Assembly: GCF_001949145.1 (NCBI RefSeq)
Contig: NW_019091550.1
Coordinates: 563,072-593,125, forward strand
Source: Acanthaster planci
Lineage: Eukaryota; Echinodermata; Asteroidea; Valvatida; Acanthasteridae
DNA: 30,054 bases
Reading direction: 5' to 3'
A program made the position numbers and the translations under genes. Below, in pieces: positions 1 through 10,599 of this stretch. The notes beneath the pieces are model-generated. The model made no database searches. It was not told where the DNA came from and saw only the letters and a program-made list of their open reading frames with translations. Numbering within the stretch: the first letter of the stretch is position 1; each line of letters begins with the position of its first letter.

Positions 1-1029
1 CACAGGCCTAGCCGTCGGCCCAGTCGACCACAAGCCTGTCAGTGGAGACTGCCGAAATAAAGCAAGTGTGCCCTAGATCATGATCATGTACAGTGAGGTA
101 GTGTGTCTAACTTAACCGGTACTAATAATTCTACAGTTACTACATGTAATCATACTGGCGCGATTAATTGATTAGTTGCAAATCCACGAGTAGTGAAACG
201 AGTAGGAGGAACTAATCATGATTAATCGATATAATCACCCAGCGGTAATGCAATGCCCATGCACCTCCAGACCTTGTGAAAGTTCCAAAATTACGAAAAG
301 CGCGCTGGCAGGAAAAAATGAAGCATCAGAATACATCTGTACATGTACATGCAATATGCAAGCAAAGTGTAGCACTGAAATGGCTGAACGAACAGTGCAA
401 GTGATTACCCTGTGCACAGCTGTGAGCCCTTTCCTTCCTCCATGCATCGACTCAACGCACATAACCGGCAGAGAGGTTGCCTATCGAATACAGCCTCTAG
501 TACTTGAGCACATGCTTACTCAAAATGGCACGTCTTTGCAGACCATGCATATCATATGGTAAACTTCAGTGTCAAAGTCAAAATATGGTACATTGATACA
601 GCATGGAACTATAAAACACAGAGAAAATTGAGCAACAACTTTTGGCGCAAAGCTAATGAGTCAAGTCTGCAAGTAAAGTTGTTTTTAAAATAGTCTGAAG
701 AAGTGTTACCCCTGTAAGGATTTGTCTAAACCCAAACCCCTTGGACTTCTATGCGTCTGCATCAATTGTTGGGTGTCCAAATTGCGCCAACTTAGTGACT
801 TAACTTTCTCCACCGTAGATGGATTAGAGCGTTCAATCACGGGTAACTTAATCTTTTCGAATTAACCACTATGTGGCACCTTGTCTGAACATACATGTAT
901 ACCTTAAGTAATATGGGAAATTGAATTAAATTAATAAAAAACCTAGAACATTTAAGTCGAGCCGTTATTCAGATCTGTCCAAGTTCCTTTTTGCTCTAGT
1001 CAAAATTTCTTTTCATTTCCTCTTGGAAG
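1..1029. other. Upstream intron or flank, no exon recognised
   Basis: AT-rich sequence with no DEAD-box motif on either strand. It is most simply the intron before the first visible helicase exon. The 114-codon open frame at 218-562 looks like chance: Cys- and His-rich but without a domain pattern. Confidence 0.5.
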
Positions 1030-1297
1030 GTGTGTGAGGAGTTTGAGGCCATCAGCCCCTCCCTGACCACCTGCTGCATTTATGGGGGTGTGGCCTACTG
1101 GCCCCAAGAGTCAGCCCTTCGCAAGGGCATTGATGTGCTGGTGGGCACACCCGGACGTGTCCTGGACTATGTGCGCAAGCGAACACTGGACCTGACACGG
1201 CTAAAGCATGTGGTGCTTGATGAGGTGGACCGCATGCTAGACATGGGCTTTGCCGAATCAGTAGAAGAGATTCTATCAGCTGTATACAGTGTCAGAG
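1030..1297 (+). CDS. DDX21: DDX21-like exon with motifs Ib and II
   Basis: The acceptor AG is at 1028-1029 and the donor is gtgggt at 1298. The exon encodes the GG and TPGR motifs and DEVD (codons 1219-1230). It ends in phase 1 after AGA G, and the next exon completes an Asp codon. The upstream sequence shows no further helicase motif, so the preceding exon lies outside the window. Confidence 0.92.
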
Positions 1298-4200
1298 GTG
1301 GGTTATTCACAATGAGCATTTATGCTCAAACTAAGACAAGACCAAAATGGTCTGCAGCAGTGTGTTAAAATTGACCCTTGTTTGCTCCAGTGCTTCTATA
1401 TTCATGAATAAATGTTCCCCTTGTCCCGAAGATCCTATTGACAGGGCCTCTTCAGCCAGTGAGGAGGAACACCCTACCAACCCCCAAACCTTGCTATTCT
1501 CAGCCACTGTTCCGTCCTGGGTGCACAACACTGCTAGAAAGTACATGAAGCAAGAACTGAGGAAGCATGACCTGGTAGGGACACAATCAGTGAAGACTGC
1601 CAAGAATGTCAAGGTAAGATCTGTCAAAACTTGCTATTAGCTGTAACTGCAAAGTACATGTATTTTTGCATCGGGCTATCTCGAATCCTCCAAAATCATC
1701 CTCGGGAACCAATGACACTTCTTTGTCATGAAGCTCTTAAGGGGCACGCAGTCCTGAATGAAGTAATTGCGGCTGTGCTGCAAATGTTCCTCAGGACTGG
1801 AGAATCTTCCCCAAACCTGCCATTGAATTTCATAATATCAGAGAGGATTTTTAATTGTCAAAGACTTTCTGTACTTTGTCAAACTGTGACAGGGTTTTTT
1901 GGGGAGGGAGGATCCAGGAACACACTTTTTTAAAGAAATGTGCTGGTCAGGCAGACCTTGTTAGTTGTATCATTGGGTTTGGTTTTCTGTTGAACAATTT
2001 AGTTATTTTGTTAGTTTTAATTGGAATTGCTGGAGTTTCTAATGTCAGTTGCACAAGTATTCCTAGTCTTTATACACCAACATGGTAAGGCATTTTGCCA
2101 ACCTTGTGTCTACTGCCAATTCCATTGCATTTGCCAGTTGTAAATTAAGTACCGGTAGACAGATGCTGGCAGTAGATTTAGCTGTGGCCCAAATTAAGAA
2201 ACAACCTTATTATTGATTGAAATATATTGTAGATTAATTTTTCCCTTTTTCAGCATTTGGCTATCCGTTGCAACTACAGTGACCGCCCCAGCTTGATCAA
2301 TGATGTGATTCGTGTCTACAGTGGGCTGAATGGACGTAGCATGATCTTTTGTGAGACCAAAGTGGAAGCCAATGAGCTGTCAATGAACCCTGCCATGAAG
2401 ATTGACGCTCAGGTTCTGCATGGTGACATCCAACAGCAGCAGCGAGAAATTACATTGAAGGTATGTCTAATTCCTGACAAGAAGTGTGGCCGTTTGTCGT
2501 TTCAGTTCTCATATGATTGTCAAAGGATTTGATGTAGTTTTTGTAATGGAACACTTTAGTGAACATTGCGATTTCTTCCATGATATGTGTTTGAACAGGA
2601 GATATCTGGGACCGCTTTAATGTCCATCCAGATTGCTAGTGAAAAACCAGTGTCTGAACCTCTGGTCTTTGGGTCTTGCTTCAGTGTATAGAAGCACTGT
2701 CCCATACTGATGTTTGAACTGGATTCAAAACTGAAACTTATGGTTCACCAATCTGCTGCTCTGTCAGCTGAGCTGTTCAGCTCCATTGTGCAACCTCTCA
2801 GATTGTTGAGCAAAAAAGATTTGAGCTAAAGACTCACAACTACTTGTCCAGTGTTCCACCCACTGAGCTTTATCTAGATGTATACACTTGTCCTTTTCAG
2901 GGATTCCGTGAGGGCAAGTTTCAGTGTCTTGTTACAACAGATGTTGCAGCTCGAGGCCTTGACATCCCTGAGGTGGATCTAGTCATTCAGTGCTCACCGC
3001 CAAGGGTAAAACATTCAAGAAATTGGCCTCAATTTCTTTCATTGGCATCATATTATCAAGATAATGTAGTTACATGTGAGGGAGCGTTTCATAATTGTTG
3101 AAGGCAGTATTTACTGCGGTACGGCGGTTTTTTTAGCGGCACCGCACTAGTTACCTGAAAGGGCTTAATGCTGGTACCGCAAAAATACAGCGGTACCGCA
3201 GTAAATACCACCTTCTGTAATTATGAAACGTTCCCTAAGTATTCCTGTAACACAGGGTTTTTGCCCAAGATGACATCATTTGCATGAACACAAATAGCAA
3301 GAATATTCTTAACAGTATCATGCACCAGTCTTAGATTAGCAGTACAGAGAACTGACAGTAATTATAACACAGAGGTTTATAAAAACACTTGCAAGAAAAT
3401 CTAGGCCACTTGCATGTTCAGTGTTGAGATGTAAATGTAGCCATTGAACAGTAATTTTTGTTTCCAGGATGTTGATTCTTACATCCATCGTTCAGGGCGC
3501 ACAGGCCGGGCAGGACGCTCAGGTATCTGTGTGTGTTTCTATAAGCCACAGGAAGAACATGACATCAGACGTGTGGAAAACCAGGCAGTGAGTCCAGTTC
3601 ACCAATTCATTACCAATTGTGTGAACTCAAAATGTGTTACTAGTCACCTACCTGTATTCTATGTGATTTCTTTGGAGAGAAAATATGCATAAACACCACT
3701 CAGGAGACACTTTCATTGTGTTCTCACCATTAATTTAAATAACAGGCTGAATGTTGTTTTTCTACCAATGAAAGAGCTCCCTCAATTAACTGTGCATATG
3801 TTCCAGTAGGCTTAGTTACTGATTGGATTTCAACTTTATTTTTAATGCACTGTCCCAGCAATGTTTGCTCCTTATTGACACCGGCCACCTCATTCCAGTC
3901 AGCTGAGGCAGGTTATATATTGTTTGTCAATTCCTCATCGTGAAATTACTTTGCCCGGTTGCCCTGGCTATATGTTTACTTTTGGAAACAAATTGCTTAC
4001 ATTGATCATGGCAGAATGCAGTGAACCCTTGAAAGAAAGCTACCCACTCAATCAGCTGCATTACCTTTTAGGAGATTTTTTGGGACAGATATACCCTCAC
4101 AAGCACCTCGGATATGATGTAATGGATAAGAGGAAACCAACTATCGTGAGAGTAACCATTGAACAATGAGGTTTGTCTTAATTAACAGGGCATGAGGTTT

Positions 4201-7060
4201 ACCAAGACAGCCCCTCCACAGCCTGAGGACATTATCAAAGCTAGTTCTGCAGAGGCTGCAAAGTAAGCTCAGGACCATCTTTATTTTAATAGCTTATTAA
4301 CCAGTTCACACTGGAGGGGGGTATGAACAGATTAGGCAGACATCTGCTGAATCAATGCTAACTGTTTACTTAGCAGTTATCCATTATTGTAGACATTCAA
4401 AGCACAACTAGAAGTGCTCATATTTTGGGTGTATGCTGTAAAATGTCAACCAGTACCCGAAAATTTTGAATGTTTTCACGGCTTTCGTAGAGGAAGTGTT
4501 GAGAGATCATACTGTGCAGTTGCCGCTTTACCATAGAATACCGGTAGCAGTGATTCAGTGGTTGATGACTCTTTGGCGTGTTTCTTCTCTCAGTGGCTAT
4601 TTAACATTTTCAGATCCACTTTCAAATCTATTTGTCAATTCTGACAAATGGCTGTGTTCATGAACCACTTCATGAAGCCTTATGTTCAAAATATTGAGGT
4701 GAAAAAAGCGGTTTGAATGGGTTGATGGTTGATGATCAGATATCTTTATATTATATGTATTTCAGGCGGCACATTGTAATGTTCGTTTGATTATTTTTTA
4801 TGAAGATCACTTGGGGCAGTCCCAGCAACTATAGCAGATTACTTCAGACTGGCAGCAAGGGAACTTCTAGAAGAGACCTCAGCCGAGGAAGCCTTAGCCA
4901 CAGCTCTAGCATACATGTCAGGAGCCACAGAGCTCAAGACACGATCCTTGATCACTGCCCAACAGGTGTGTGGGTGCTCAAGAATTTCAACAGCTGTTAA
5001 CCAAACTAACACACAACTGCTGAGCTAACAAATGTATTCAGCCCAAAAGTTCCACCTAGCGCTGTCACTTTGCCATTTACAAAGGCATGAGATGCATGTT
5101 GCTCATTATTGGTTCCCTGCCAAGTTTTAGTTTGCATGGAGATGTCCTGAGCATTATTTATTTCTCTATGGAGGTCATTCCATGAAGTTGGATACAAAGT
5201 GTGACAGAAGAGCTGAAATTTCAAATTCACTTATGTGTCGTTTTCCCCACAACTTTTGACACATTATTGACTCTGTTTCTCATAACTAGTAATTCTTTTG
5301 CAATAACTTAGGTGCACAACGAAATACTCGGGTATTATGCCACATGCAGCAGATTGTGAATGTAACACAGAAACCACACAAGAGTTTCAGTGCGCAGTGA
5401 AAATTTCTCCGAGTTACAATATGTTACGAAGATTCATTTGTTATGTTCTAAAATTTGGCAAGTATCCCAACAAAAATTAAACAATAAAGAAGGGAATCTA
5501 CCACAAGAACGAATGTCAGGGTAGGTACAAGAACTCATTTTGGGAGAATTTTCCAGACCAGGTACCATGCGGTCGGGCTGAACATTTTCCCGTATTTGGT
5601 CGGCATGGTCGTGTGAGGACGAAATGCAGTCTTTGTGGCCATATACGGCTGCATGGATGGCAATATTTGTGTCGACTTTTACCATGTTTATCCCTGATTA
5701 TATTATATTTCTGGAAAACAGTGCAAAAATTTGGCACCTTTATTTACAATTTCCCAGCTGGAATGTTGCCAAATCCTGTTCCAGCATAGGGCACTAACAG
5801 GGAAACCATGGCCTGCCAGCCTGCACGCACCACGTGTACGCTAGCAAGGTTCCTTACAGTGCGGAATCACTGTACCATTAATTCTTGAGGGATATGTGGA
5901 ACTAAACGTATTACCATAAAGACTATACAATTTTTGACCACCTTTTCCATTTTCTATGTTTAAATAATAATACCATAATGAAGTATGCAAAAAATGTTGC
6001 CACAGATATGAACAAAATGATTCAACAATATACCTCTTTATGTGTTCTTTGTATGATGTAAATTTAACTGGCTAATTATTTGAGTAGACATGTGATTTGC
6101 TCCAAAGTCTTCAGACCGCAGGCTACTAAGCAGGTGTTCCCCAACTTCATGGAATGACCCATGTAGAAGTTTCTTGAAATGTACAATATACTTGTAATCT
6201 AAAATAAAGTTGCTTGAGTTTGTACACTGAAGTGCAATGATACACTTGCATTTCCAGGGCCAAATAACCTACCTCCTGAAGACCAATTACAAGATGTACT
6301 CTACCCAGGATGCTATACAGGCTTTAGGGTTTCAGCTGTCCAAAGACATCAAGTCGGCTATCCGAGAGGTGCGTGTCTGTAAGGACATGATGTCAGCAGC
6401 ACTGGACATCCCACAAAACTTGGAGAACAGACTGCTGGTATGTGGTTGAAATGTACATCAAATCATCTTAGCTTTGAAGGGTCTATGTGCTTCTAAGGCT
6501 TGAATATTGCATCTTGTTCAGAAGTGTTTACCTGGTGAAAAAGGCGGCAATTCTTAATAAAATTTTTCCTTTAAGAGTATCATGTTGTTAACAGTAGTCT
6601 CTTGTCTAAGCCATATTTCTTGCCATTTTAGCCTAGTGTTTCTGTAAATGTTTCTTCTGTACAATGCATGCACAGACATGAAGTGTTCCCTCCCACATTT
6701 TGGTTCACAATACGATAGCAGATTATGTTAAAGATTGTACCCCCAAAAATCTCAACAGCTAAAAGAGAACTTAATGGTGATTTGTTAAATCTATTCCCAC
6801 TTCCACAGAAACAATGGCAAAATTCACCAGACTGCTCCCTGACTTGTGCAACTGAGTTGCCTGACATTATCCCTTCAGGAGGGGCACGTGGAAGTAGCCG
6901 CTTTGGGGGTGGAGGAGGGACAAGGCGATGGGGTGGGGGAGGTAGGGATAGGAGAGGAGGGGGTAGAGGTGATGGCAGGAGAAATGGGGGTGGAAGCAGA
7001 AGTGGTCGACGAGGTGGGGCAGGTGGAAGACGGAGTGGGGGAAGGGGACACAGGAGGTAG
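1030..7060 (+). CDS. DDX21: DDX21/DDX50-type nucleolar RNA helicase, nine 3' exons (partial)
   Basis: ATP-dependent DEAD-box RNA helicase of the nucleolus; the family acts in rRNA processing and Pol I/II transcription. The exons are 1030-1297, 1432-1613, 2254-2460, 2901-3005, 3468-3587, 4189-4262, 4806-4965, 6258-6437 and 6809-7060. All introns are GT-AG and all phases agree, giving 515 residues plus a stop. Visible in order, numbered within the fragment: TPGR (40-43), DEVD (64-67), SAT (113-115), motif V ARGLD (236-240), motif [13 protein letters not shown] (261-271), a GUCT domain (about 305-415) and a Gly/Arg-rich tail. DEVD instead of DEAD, the GUCT domain and the RG tail identify the DDX21/DDX50 group. 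The Q motif, Walker A and motif Ia must lie upstream of the window. Invertebrates may have one gene ancestral to both vertebrate paralogues, so the symbol stands for the group. Confidence 0.95.
1432..1613 (+). CDS. DDX21: DDX21-like exon with motif III (SAT)
   Basis: The acceptor ends ...cccgaag at 1431 and the donor is gtaagat at 1614. The frame reads through an acidic linker into [10 protein letters not shown], the helicase motif III region that couples ATP hydrolysis to unwinding, and then the start of the inter-domain linker. It ends in phase 0. Confidence 0.93.
2254..2460 (+). CDS. DDX21: DDX21-like exon, start of RecA domain 2
   Basis: A strong pyrimidine tract and cag end at 2253; the donor gtatgt starts at 2461. 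It encodes 69 residues, including VIRVYSG, IIFCETK-like motif IV (here MIFCETK) and [15 protein letters not shown], closely matching the DDX21 family pattern. Phase 0 at both ends. Confidence 0.95.
2901..3005 (+). CDS. DDX21: DDX21-like exon with motif V
   Basis: The acceptor ccttttcag ends at 2900 and the donor is gtaaaac at 3006. Thirty-five codons carry [18 protein letters not shown], the motif V region of helicase domain 2 that contacts RNA and ATP. Phase 0 at both ends. Confidence 0.95.
3079..3236. mobile_element. Short inverted-repeat (MITE-like) element in a helicase intron
   Basis: The two ends are imperfect inverted repeats of about 45 bp. The left arm begins AGGGAGCGTTTCATAATT and the reverse complement of the right arm begins AGGGAACGTTTCATAATT. 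Both then reach TATTTACTGCGGTAC. The whole 158-bp unit can fold into one hairpin. It lies in the intron between the motif V and motif VI exons. No clear target-site duplication was seen, so the superfamily is open. Confidence 0.7.
3468..3587 (+). CDS. DDX21: DDX21-like exon with motif VI
   Basis: The acceptor tttccag ends at 3467 and the donor is gtgagt at 3588. Forty codons include [13 protein letters not shown] (motif VI, with the arginine finger) and the following CFY stretch. Phase 0 at both ends. Confidence 0.95.
4189..4262 (+). CDS. DDX21: DDX21-like short exon before GUCT
   Basis: The acceptor aattaacag ends at 4188 and the donor is gtaagc at 4263. The 74-nt exon encodes a short linker with the family signature P-E-D-I-I-K-A-S. 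It ends in phase 2, which matches the one-base completion at the start of the next exon. Confidence 0.88.
4806..4965 (+). CDS. DDX21: DDX21-like exon, first half of GUCT domain
   Basis: The acceptor is the AG at 4804-4805 after a T-rich tract, and the donor gtgtgt starts at 4966. The first base completes a Lys codon. The frame then reads an Ala/Leu-rich helical segment ending in a LAYMSGAT...RSLIT pattern, as in the GUCT domain shared by DDX21 and DDX50. Confidence 0.9.
5173..6159. mobile_element. Possible DNA-transposon relic bounded by a 19-bp perfect inverted repeat
   Basis: GGTCATTCCATGAAGTTGG at 5173-5191 recurs as its exact reverse complement at 6141-6159, in the intron before the second GUCT exon. 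The distance (987 bp) suits a small non-autonomous DNA transposon. The arms do not extend inward and no target duplication is evident, so this is weaker than the other elements here. The interior has only short minus-strand open frames (5434-5737) without a recognised domain. Confidence 0.4.
6258..6437 (+). CDS. DDX21: DDX21-like exon, second half of GUCT domain
   Basis: The acceptor atttccag ends at 6257 and the donor is gtatgt at 6438. Sixty codons finish the GUCT domain (RNA-recognition-like fold); conserved spacing is seen for the V-C-x-D and the P-x-N-L-E segments. Phase 0 at both ends. The preceding 1.3-kb intron contains the inverted repeat at 5173-6159. Confidence 0.9.
6809..7060 (+). 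CDS. DDX21: DDX21-like terminal exon with RGG-type tail
   Basis: The acceptor cttccacag ends at 6808 and the stop TAG is at 7058-7060. It starts with the end of the family's conserved W-x-x-S-x-x-x-x-L-x-x-A-T block. About 55 residues follow that are almost only Gly, Arg and Ser (RGG/GGR repeats), a nucleolar targeting and RNA-binding tail. The coding strand has many G-runs of 3 to 5. Confidence 0.93.
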   Translation, partial: KQWQNSPDCSLTCATELPDIIPSGGARGSSRFGGGGGTRRWGGGGRDRRGGGRGDGRRNGGGSRSGRRGGAGGRRSGGRGHRR

Positions 7061-7490
7061 ATCTTGTGAGGAATGGACCCTTCAAGAAGCGGTTTTAGGA
7101 TTTGATTTACCCTGTGCGTTTTACATTATTCAAATACCTGTGACAGTTTGACCATGGAGCTTATTAAACACAAGTGAGCACATACAGAGATCAAAGGATC
7201 AGTGATGGCCACTGCCAGCACTGCAAGGACAAATCAAACTACTTGCCGTGTGTTGGCTATAAGGAATGCTGGGAGTTGTGCTTGCAAAGGATTGCAGGTA
7301 CCGTGCTTGCCTGTCCGTAAACTTCCACATGTTCAACATGGCTGCCATCGAGACGGAAACCACTGTCATTGGAGACTTAAAATTTTGATAATTTTAGTGA
7401 TTGTTCTGAAATTCCAATGATAATGAAAGACTGGTTACGTCTTTATATCTCCAAAATGTCTCTCTTAACAATAAATAAAATTAATGACAA
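7061..7490 (+). other. Probable 3' UTR of the helicase gene with polyadenylation signals
   Basis: It follows the stop codon. Overlapping AATAAA hexamers occur at 7470-7475 and 7474-7479, about 410 nt downstream. The cleavage site is not visible, so the end is approximate. Confidence 0.5.
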
Positions 7491-9999
7491 TCACAAATTC
7501 TCCAAAAATACATGAGAAAAGTGAAAGAATGTAACTAGTCCAGAGGAAAATTAAAAAACAAGGACGATTTGTTGTCCTTTCTGTCATTGTCCCCAACTGT
7601 CTCGGCATGAAACCTTGCAAACACATTCGTGCGGTATGTTTCAACGTTTTAACCCTAGGAACCACTAGGATTTCAAATTATGATTAAAATATTGCAGTTC
7701 ACGTTTTGGGTATATGTTCTCTACAGTGGGAACCGCAAAACTTCATAACTGACTTTGGAAAGTATGATTTTTACCAAATGATCACCGCTGATTCAGAATT
7801 CAGAAAGAAGTGCTATTGTAGAGAATTACGCATCTTCTTTGTGCATGTATATCTGTTCCACCAGTTATTTACTCCAGTAGGCAGGAGCAAAACACGGGGA
7901 GTCTGTGGGTTACCAGCAAGCCGACGGTGATGATCACTGTGTACAAGGAATGTCTAGGGTCATCAACACTATGGCTGGTACATGTAACTGCAATTTGTCT
8001 ATGGAGCTGACGAGAGCGGTTAATCAGATTACGATGTGTGGGCACTTTTTCTAACTCCGTGTGTTTAATAGCTCCATGGTATGAGTAACCCATCGGTTGT
8101 AGTTGTTTGCAGAAATAAAGCAACCAATCAAATCAAGGGTAGTGTGGTATGGTACACGTACCGTTCCCTTTCCTAATTTTCCTAACTGTATTTTGGATCA
8201 CTAAGCAGGCAAGCAGTGAGTGCTTGTAAGTAGTAGGCAACGGGTGGGGTTATCTTCCACTTCAACACACAGCATAATGTGAAGTTTCATATATTGGATT
8301 CAAGTAATGGCACATTTGCTCAGTGTTGTATCAAAGTGAACTGAAAATTGTACACATTTTCAGAAAAAGAATGGAGAAAATAACACATACCCTTGGATTG
8401 TCCCAAAATCGCATGGAAATTGTGTTTGGATTCAAATTTAAGTCTATATTATGAGGAATCCAAAGTACATCAATATTCCAACCTGCTGGGAACGAATCCT
8501 TTATAAAGTTTTATAATAATAATAAATTTTTCTGGAATTTCTTAGTTTTTGTTGTTAGAAATAAATATTTATTTACTTGGAGATCTTTCCAATTTTAGTT
8601 GCTTTTAGTAGTTGCTTTATAGGTGTTTAGTTTACATGTATTTTCCTCGTGGTGTTCATACATTTTTTTTATTGTCATTAGATTATTGGTTAATGTTTGT
8701 TGTACTCAATACGTAACAATTACCATTTATCAAAAATGGTGTTCAAGGAAACGATATGAAATAATCATTGTGTTGGTGTTGCCCAACCCTCCAAGATTTG
8801 CAACCACTGTCATGCACAAGGGATCCTTGTGATCTGGGGAAGACAACATGCATAGACGCATAAAACTATAGAGGGCAAGAGAAAAAGTGTGTCAAAATGC
8901 ATCAGGCAATAAGCCATTCCACATGGATGTGTATTTATCTCTTTCAGACTCTTTGTATGAATGGAAAAATGTTTTGAAGGGATTTTAGTTCAAAAGTATT
9001 ACATTCATATTTTAAATTCTATGATGTGGTTCGTGCTTCAATTATAAAATGAAATAAATATCGTAATACTCTACATTGTTGGGATGAAAATATAACATGT
9101 ACCTCTGAATAAAAAAAAACAGTTGAAAAATTGTTTGGCTTCCAAACTCTTGATGCCATGTTCCCAAGGGGCAAGGAGTATAACAAGCTAGTTCCTGCGA
9201 AGTTACTTTTACATGTGTTATTGTAAGCCGTTGGACCCTTGTGTGTTCAGTGGTTACACTATAACATGAAATCACCAACTAGATTCACCTAGTTTAAATT
9301 ACCACTAGAAAATGTTTTAATCTTTAGTGAACTATAACAATAACAGCCTTGACAATTAAAGGATATGGCCAGTATTTCTTTGAGATCTCAAATAAAAAAA
9401 TGCGCGCAGAAGAAAACTCTTCAACCGGTTGAGCTACAGCTCTGACTCTGATAACAGTCAGTGTCCAAACACTAGGGAGGCTTGGGAATCCACAGTTCAG
9501 TTCTCATAACACAGTCCCTCGTCGATTCAGGTGGTACAGCAAGTCCCACTTCGAGGATCCGTGCAATTTGCCTGGTGGTTCCTCGTCTGAAATCAGGTAC
9601 CGCACTGTAGATCCGGTCCATACTGATTGAACTGCACAGCCTGGCCTGTGGTTCCTGCAGACAACAGTTCAGGTCTAAGGGCAGAGGTCAATGGCCTATC
9701 TGGAGTGGCCTCCCACTCATATCAGCTACAGTTCAACTTGACTGCCACCAGTCCTGATGTGATGTCTTGTGGGAATTCCACACTTCACCATAATATTGTT
9801 CTACGCAAACAATGTGGGTCAACAACCCTTGCAATCACAATCTGAGAGGGTGGAAACAGAGAAGGTGGAGAGTACAATGAATAAACGAACCCTCCAACTA
9901 TTCAGCACTATAACATTCTGCTGAATCAAATGTATTTCTGTGAACAGGCATAATATTGTATGAATACGCACTTATTAGCCGTGTCTGCACATCATTGAT
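7491..9999. other. Intergenic, no gene recognised
   Basis: AT-rich, with only short open frames and no conserved motifs. The one point of note is a tRNA box-A-like string on the minus strand at 9425-9436, with no box B downstream. Confidence 0.5.
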
Positions 10000-10581
10000 G
10001 TAGCCCTGATACCCCCATACACATGTAAGTCATAGGGACCTGGCACAAAACTTCATGTCAGGTAATACATAACATGACCCAATTTTAATCACAAAATTAT
10101 GGAGAAATCTTAACACGGAAAACCTAAATCCCCCTGTTATGTCATACAAATGAAGCATTTAGTTACCCTCACTTCTGTTTAGAGCAAGTATGAAACAATC
10201 AACAATACTACTGATTTATGAAATGTTACATGAAAGGTTCATAAATGCAACTGGTACATGAAATACATGTAAGAGGTCACCAACTGCACACATGACTATA
10301 ACCTCACTGAAATGCACGGTTATTCTATGATTATTTTCTATTCCCAAATACGATACGTATCACGGTTTATGTCACCCTAATAAGTACTGGGTATGCTTTT
10401 AAGCTTACCTGAGAGCCACAGGCTTAACCGGAACAAGAATAAATTAGCTTTAGATTGGCAAAAATTTGACGTAACAAGATAAAATCACGTGAAGAACATG
10501 GCATCAAGCAAGCGAGACAGCGAAAGGCGTGCTGTCCCGCTCATCACAAGAGGGTGCTATACCATTTTGCATTGGGCTACA
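10000..10581 (-). repeat. Probable 3' LTR region of a decayed Gypsy-like element (far end unknown)
   Basis: On the minus strand a purine tract ends at 10582 and is followed at 10581 by TGTAGCCC, a typical TGTA LTR start. The nearby intact Gypsy element has the same arrangement (purine tract, then TGTAGC). The other LTR end was not found, so the lower coordinate is only a search limit. Confidence 0.35.
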
Positions 10582-10595
10582 TCTCCCCCCCTCCT
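10582..10595 (-). other. Polypurine tract of the decayed Gypsy-like element
   Basis: The minus strand reads AGGAGGGGGGAGA immediately before TGTAGCC. A purine run next to the 3' LTR primes plus-strand DNA synthesis in LTR retroelements. It lies a few bases after the stop codon (10600-10602) of the polyprotein C-terminal relic. Confidence 0.5.
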
Positions 10596-10599
10596 AAAC

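Noticed and set aside
218-562. 114-codon plus-strand open frame upstream of the helicase exons
   Set aside because: No domain pattern, no sign of splice sites in phase with the helicase, and composition like the flanking non-coding DNA.
5434-5737. Minus-strand frames inside the 5173-6159 inverted repeat, considered as a transposase
   Set aside because: Short, overlapping in two frames, and without a recognisable zinc or DDE pattern.
9425-9436. tRNA box-A-like string on the minus strand, a possible SINE head
   Set aside because: No box B at the expected distance and no A-rich tail or repeats around it.
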